Positions 60,444-64,000 of a DNA stretch of 64,000 bases are shown in pieces. The position numbers and the translations under genes are program-made. Numbering within the stretch: position 1 is the first letter of the stretch; every line of letters begins with the position of its first letter. This DNA comes from Enterobacillus tribolii (GTDB taxonomy: Bacteria; Pseudomonadota; Gammaproteobacteria; Enterobacterales; Enterobacteriaceae), in assembly GCF_003363015.1 (NCBI RefSeq), contig NZ_QRAP01000007.1, positions 1 through 64,000 on the forward strand, given 5' to 3'. The notes under the pieces are model-generated. The model saw only the letters and a program-made list of their open reading frames with translations. It searched no databases and was not told the origin of the DNA.

Positions 60444-60761
60444 ATGGATGACAGCAAAGTAAAAGAACAGCTTATTTTCCTTGGCATGACCAGCATTGAT
60501 GCTGATATTTTAATAAAAAAGGCTAAAAATCAAAATAGCAGCCTTAGCAAGGCTTTTGTTATGAGCTTGCTTGGGTTATATATGGGGGTATTTTTCATGC
60601 TCCTTATTTATATTTCATTTTCCTTTAACATGAATGGTGAGGAATTTTTTGTGTTTAATCTTATATATATTCCCATGGTCCTGTTGGCATTGTATTTTAC
60701 CTCGTCAATTAAAAAACTAATTTGGAGTGTTAAGGTGTTGCTTAGTTTAAATGGGCGCTAA
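60444..60761 (+). CDS. Small membrane protein with two helices
   Basis: 105 residues, AAGGA 9 bases before the ATG. A ~35-residue N-terminal cytoplasmic part (LIFLGMTSIDADILIKKAKNQ), two membrane segments (MSLLGLYMGVFFMLLIYISFSF and FNLIYIPMVLLALYFTSSI) and a short tail. Family not recognised. It is A+T-rich, lies between dinG and ybiB, and is followed at once by the DUF4225 gene, so the two entered together and are probably a functional pair. An immunity role toward the DUF4225 protein is inference. Confidence 0.6.
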   Translation: MDDSKVKEQLIFLGMTSIDADILIKKAKNQNSSLSKAFVMSLLGLYMGVFFMLLIYISFSFNMNGEEFFVFNLIYIPMVLLALYFTSSIKKLIWSVKVLLSLNGR

Positions 60762-60839
60762 AATGAATAGCTTTACGCTGAATGTATTAAATAGAAAGAA
60801 GAGATTCACGTTCATGTTACGAAGTTAGCTAATCTTTAT

Positions 60840-61550
60840 TTGTCAGATGTCAGGCTATACAATGATGTTATCAATCATGAGGTCCAGTTGTCTGATAAGT
60901 ATTTGAATGATTTCAAAATGAGTAATATTACTTTCTCGGAAGCCAGTAATGCACTGAATGAACAGTATAACACATTGAATAGTGTTTATTTTTCATTAAT
61001 GAGTGGCAGCGTAAAGCTTTATGCGATTGCTAAAAGAGAAAAAGAAAGGAATTCAAGGTTAACAATAACGCTAAAACAAATTGGATTTGTGGGTGGTGCA
61101 TTGCAATATATGGGAGGCTTTGGAATATGTGAGGCCAGTCTCGGAGCAGCCTGTTCTTCTTTAGGTCTGGGATTAATGTCCCATGGGGCAGAAAATGCAT
61201 GGGAGAATGGCTACTATCTTGTATATCGTAAAGAGCCCAATCTGACGCCGCTTAGAAATGCTTATCGCTACTCTGCAACGTTACTCGGCGGAGGTGAAAC
61301 TAGCGGTGATATTGTCTATTCTGTCGGTGATATATCTTTATCGCTAGGCTCGGCATTCCGGTTGGGGCTGAAGCCGGAAGCCTGGCGGCTTTTCTATTAT
61401 ATCCGGGAAGATTATATTATCGGTTGGAAAGCAATGGGCGCTGCCGGACTTGTTGGCGAAGCGGTAGGGAATTCGGCTTCTGGTTTTACAATCCATCAAT
61501 TAATGCATGCAAGAGCGGGTAGCAATGACTGGGAGGAACTATCAAAATAA
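60840..61550 (+). CDS. DUF4225-domain protein, 5' end probably frameshifted
   Basis: 236 residues if the TTG at 60840 is used. The body matches DUF4225 proteins: a helical N-terminal region, then FVGGALQYMGGFGICEASLGAACSSLGLGLMSHGAENAWENG (hydrophobic, Gly-rich, likely membrane-inserting) and NAYRYSATLLGGGETSGDIVYSVGDISLSLGS. The frame is open upstream to 60795 without a start. The family-like residues continue there (EEIHVHVTKLANLY). The ATG at 60763, two bases after the preceding stop, starts 11 codons (MNSFTLNVLNR) in another frame that would join it with a one-base shift near 60793-60801. DUF4225 function is not established; a membrane-active toxin is a reasonable guess. Confidence 0.65.
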   Translation: MSDVRLYNDVINHEVQLSDKYLNDFKMSNITFSEASNALNEQYNTLNSVYFSLMSGSVKLYAIAKREKERNSRLTITLKQIGFVGGALQYMGGFGICEASLGAACSSLGLGLMSHGAENAWENGYYLVYRKEPNLTPLRNAYRYSATLLGGGETSGDIVYSVGDISLSLGSAFRLGLKPEAWRLFYYIREDYIIGWKAMGAAGLVGEAVGNSASGFTIHQLMHARAGSNDWEELSK

Positions 61551-61651
61551 TAAACATTATTGGCTTATTGTACTGTTACAACATTGTTACCTCCTCCCGT
61601 TTTGCGTATCCTGAGTAATAACGCCCTACATTCCATTACGGAGCAAAAAAC

Positions 61652-62602
61652 ATGTCATCATTCGCCCACATCATTAAAGAGATTGGCCGCGGTAAGCAAC
61701 ACGCACGCGATATGGATACCGGGCAGGCCCGCGCGCTGTTTGACGCCATGCTGGGCGATGAGGTGCCGGGGCTGGAGCTGGGGGGCATTTTGATCGCCCT
61801 GCGTATTAAAGGAGAAGCGCCGGAGGAAATGCTGGGCTTCTACCAGTCAATGCAGGCCGGGGCCGTCCGGTTGACGCCGCCGCCGGGCGGGCGTTTGCCG
61901 GTGGTCATTCCCAGCTATAACGGCGCGCGCAAACAGGCCAACCTGACGCCGCTTCTGACGATGATGTTGTGTCGCGCCGGTTTGCCGGTGCTGGTGCATG
62001 GCGTCAGCAGCGATCCCGGACGCGTGACCAGCGCGGAAATCTTTGCCCGGATGGGCATTCCGCCTTCAGCGCCGGACGGGGTGCGCTGGGAGGCCGGGCT
62101 GCCGGTTTTCATGCCGGTAGAACAGCTGGCGCCGGAGATGGCGCGCCTGCTCGCGCTACGCTGGCGTATGGGCGTGCGCAACAGTGCGCACACGCTGATT
62201 AAGCTGCTCGATCCGTTTGCCGGAGATTCCGTACGCATTACCAGCGTGTCGCACCCGGACTATATTTCCCGCATGGCGAGCCTGTTTAATCATACCGGAG
62301 CGACCGCGCTGTTGCTGAACGGCACGGAGGGCGAGCCGTACGCCAACCCACTGCGTTGCCCGCCGATGCATTTATGCCGGCAGGGGGAGCTGAATACGCT
62401 GGTTGAACGTGAAGCAGGGAAAGACTGTACGCCGGAGGCGCTGGCGGCGGCGAAGGATGCAGAAACCACGGCACTCTGGATCCAGGATTGCCTCGATGGC
62501 CGTGCGGCGATCCCGTATAACCTGCGTTTACAGGCGGCGGCGTGCCTGGTGGCGGCCGGGGAGGTCCGGACGCTGGAACAAGGGTTGGATTACCTTGCCT
62601 GA
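61652..62602 (+). CDS. ybiB: Anthranilate phosphoribosyltransferase-like protein YbiB (TrpD2)
   Basis: 316 residues; E. coli YbiB is 320. N-terminal helical domain (IIKEIGRGKQHARDMDTGQARALFDAMLGDEVPGLELGGILIALRIKGE) and an alpha/beta domain of the nucleoside phosphorylase/phosphoribosyltransferase class III fold (VVIPSYNGARKQANLTPLLTMML, VLVHGVSSDPGRVTSAEIFARMG, WRMGVRNSAHTLIKLLDPF, LNGTEGEPYANP). TrpD2 proteins have lost anthranilate PRTase activity and bind nucleic acid. It is the neighbour of dinG in E. coli, here separated by two accessory genes. Confidence 0.95.
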   Translation: MSSFAHIIKEIGRGKQHARDMDTGQARALFDAMLGDEVPGLELGGILIALRIKGEAPEEMLGFYQSMQAGAVRLTPPPGGRLPVVIPSYNGARKQANLTPLLTMMLCRAGLPVLVHGVSSDPGRVTSAEIFARMGIPPSAPDGVRWEAGLPVFMPVEQLAPEMARLLALRWRMGVRNSAHTLIKLLDPFAGDSVRITSVSHPDYISRMASLFNHTGATALLLNGTEGEPYANPLRCPPMHLCRQGELNTLVEREAGKDCTPEALAAAKDAETTALWIQDCLDGRAAIPYNLRLQAAACLVAAGEVRTLEQGLDYLA

Positions 62603-62956
62603 TCGCCTGCCGGCAACGGCGGGAAGACCAGGATCGTTAATTTCAGCAAAATGTTCTGAGATAATGGAAATTTATTTCCTCCCTTTGCCCTGAGGCCGGT
62701 TATTTGCTGTTTTCAGGGCAATATCATCCTGCTAATTTTTGTCTTTTCCATTTGTAACACATTAATATACCGACATTTATAGTTGTTGGGAAAATCGTTT
62801 TATGGTTTTATCGCCAAGAAATTTCTTACCTTGTACGGCCAGTGCGAGAAATACGCCACGCCAGGATGGTATTCGTCGCGGCGTGTGAGTATCTCGGACT
62901 GCTGCTGATGACAAAGGGCAGGGATGCGCATACGTTGATCCGACGGAAAGATTTTA
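62603..62956. other. Intergenic region ybiB to the wzz-like gene
   Basis: About 354 bases with no gene recognised. It should contain the promoter of the chain-length determinant gene. I did not see a JUMPstart/ops element. Confidence 0.45.
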
Positions 62957-64000
62957 ATGAGCACACTAAATATTCCCCAGCCACAGTCGGTTACTGACTT
63001 TCCCCTTACTCGTCGCGTTCGGCATCATGATGATGAAATTGACCTGTTTGAGCTTCTCCGGGTCTTTTTGCATCAATGGAAGCTGATTGCCATCGTGCCC
63101 GTGCTGTGCGCGTTGGCCGGCCTTGCCGTCAGTCATTTTCTGCCGCAAAAGTGGACCAGCAACGCGGTGATCGTCCGGGCGGAATCGCCGCAGATGATGT
63201 CGCTGGATCAGCTGCTGACCTCGCTGGCGATTCTGGATATCAATCCCGGCATTACGCCGGATTCGCTGCTCACGCGCTTTATCGTGGATTTTGATTCACA
63301 GAACCTGCGGGAAGCTTATCTTTCCGGCACGGAATATTTTAAACGCCAGCTCGGAGAGAATAAGGATCCGCAGGCGGCGAAACGGCTGTTGAGCACCATC
63401 GCCGGGAAGGATATTTCGGTGTACAGCGGCGAGCAGGATAAGGCCGCCGATAAGAAGAATTATGACTATTTGCGGCTGAGCTTTACGGCTTCCGGCGCGC
63501 AGGACGCCAGCGCGTTGTTGAGCGGCTACATCGGGTACGTGAGCAGGGAAATTCAGGAGAGCGTGCGTCATAAAATTCAGCACCAGATCGACTTTCGCCG
63601 CAGTCAGGAACAAAAACGTTATCAGTTGGATCTACAGCGCCAGAAAATCGCCCATGAGGTGAATATCACCCGCTTAAAGTATGCGTTGTCTATTGCTACG
63701 GCGGCGGGCGTGAAAACGCCGGTATACAGCAACGGGGCGACGATAAAGGATGACCCGGATTTCTCGATTGCGCTCGGCGCGCACGGCCTGAGCCGTAAGC
63801 TGGAAATTGAGCAGGCGATTACCGATTTATCGACGATAAATGCGGAACTGCAGAACCGTCGTCTCTATCTGCAGCAACTGGAGGCGTTAGACGTCAATAC
63901 GGTGGACGTTCAGCCCTTCCGGTACCTGCAATCGCCGTCGGAGCCGATAAAGCGCGATGCGCCGAAACGGGCGCTGATCGTGGCGCTGTTTGCCCTGATC
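62957..64000 (+). CDS. Wzz/FepE-family polysaccharide chain-length determinant (partial, runs off the window)
   Basis: The first 348 codons are present and open to the last base; no stop is reached. The start MSTLNIPQPQSVTDF is at 62957. An N-terminal cytoplasmic segment (HHDDEIDLFELLRVFLHQWK, the usual Wzz leader into helix 1) leads to a membrane helix (LIAIVPVLCALAGLAVSHFLP, ~44-64) and a large periplasmic helical domain with a coiled-coil-like stretch (QIDFRRSQEQKRYQLDLQRQKIAHE). Near the end LQSPSEPIKRDAPKRALIVALFALI is the Pro-rich entry into the second helix. Such proteins set the length of O-antigen or other surface polysaccharide. Distinguishing Wzz from FepE needs the missing end. 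Confidence 0.85.
   Translation, partial: MSTLNIPQPQSVTDFPLTRRVRHHDDEIDLFELLRVFLHQWKLIAIVPVLCALAGLAVSHFLPQKWTSNAVIVRAESPQMMSLDQLLTSLAILDINPGITPDSLLTRFIVDFDSQNLREAYLSGTEYFKRQLGENKDPQAAKRLLSTIAGKDISVYSGEQDKAADKKNYDYLRLSFTASGAQDASALLSGYIGYVSREIQESVRHKIQHQIDFRRSQEQKRYQLDLQRQKIAHEVNITRLKYALSIATAAGVKTPVYSNGATIKDDPDFSIALGAHGLSRKLEIEQAITDLSTINAELQNRRLYLQQLEALDVNTVDVQPFRYLQSPSEPIKRDAPKRALIVALFALI

Noticed and set aside
62603..62956. JUMPstart/ops element before the wzz-like gene
   Set aside because: No GGCGGTAGCGTG-like core was found in this gap.

Overview
The window is chromosomal DNA from a gammaproteobacterium of the order Enterobacterales. The complete his operon with its attenuator, setB, ttdABT, rimO, maeA, cdd, yohJK, sbcB, yeeA, proVWX, dinG and ybiB are all close in length and sequence to E. 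coli proteins. The membrane-bound gluconate-type dehydrogenase and the orphan type VI secretion (T6SS) effector genes point more to the Pectobacteriaceae/Yersiniaceae side (Dickeya, Pectobacterium, Brenneria, Serratia-like) than to Escherichia itself. I cannot name the genus from sequence alone. No rRNA, tRNA, CRISPR array or intact insertion sequence was seen.

Layout. 1-6.3 kb: A+T-rich accessory DNA interrupted by setB. It holds a transposase remnant, a lipoprotein and a frameshifted zinc-metallopeptidase of the Rhs/Vgr-associated kind, an unknown gene, and a PAAR-like (DUF4150) nuclease effector with a probable beta-propeller immunity partner. 6.4-10.6 kb: L-tartrate fermentation (ttdABT with divergent ttdR). 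10.7-14.4 kb: TMAO respiration (torCA). 14.7-22.5 kb: ybiI, then hisLGDCBHAFI with its attenuator and promoter. 22.7-24.9 kb: yeeZ and rimO.

25.1-32.8 kb: an accessory stretch with an unknown two-gene unit, a single-chain triple-RidA protein, a periplasmic protein, and a three-subunit FAD/cytochrome c dehydrogenase that oxidises a sugar acid in the periplasm. 32.8-46.9 kb: sanA at one end and cdd-yohK-yohJ at the other, which are neighbours in E. coli. Here they are separated by maeA and a complete ydjLKJIHG-ydjF-ydjE carbohydrate cluster. 47-57.7 kb: an MFS exporter, a small unknown gene, a DsbA-like oxidoreductase, rarD, sbcB, yeeA, a DUF5329 gene and the proVWX osmoprotectant transporter. 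58-62.6 kb: dinG and ybiB, adjacent in E. coli, split by a small membrane-protein gene and a DUF4225 gene whose 5' end looks frameshifted. 62.9-64 kb: the start of a Wzz/FepE chain-length determinant that runs off the window.

Most notable observations: (1) a T9 homopolymer frameshift in the metallopeptidase gene; removing one T restores a reading frame that ends in an ATGA overlap with the lipoprotein gene; (2) three RidA domains in one polypeptide; (3) a nearly perfect operator-like palindrome before ydjL and an 11-bp inverted repeat between ttdR and ttdA; (4) a 46-bp direct repeat flanking the first toxin-type cassette; (5) an exact 18-bp tandem duplication across the dinG stop codon.
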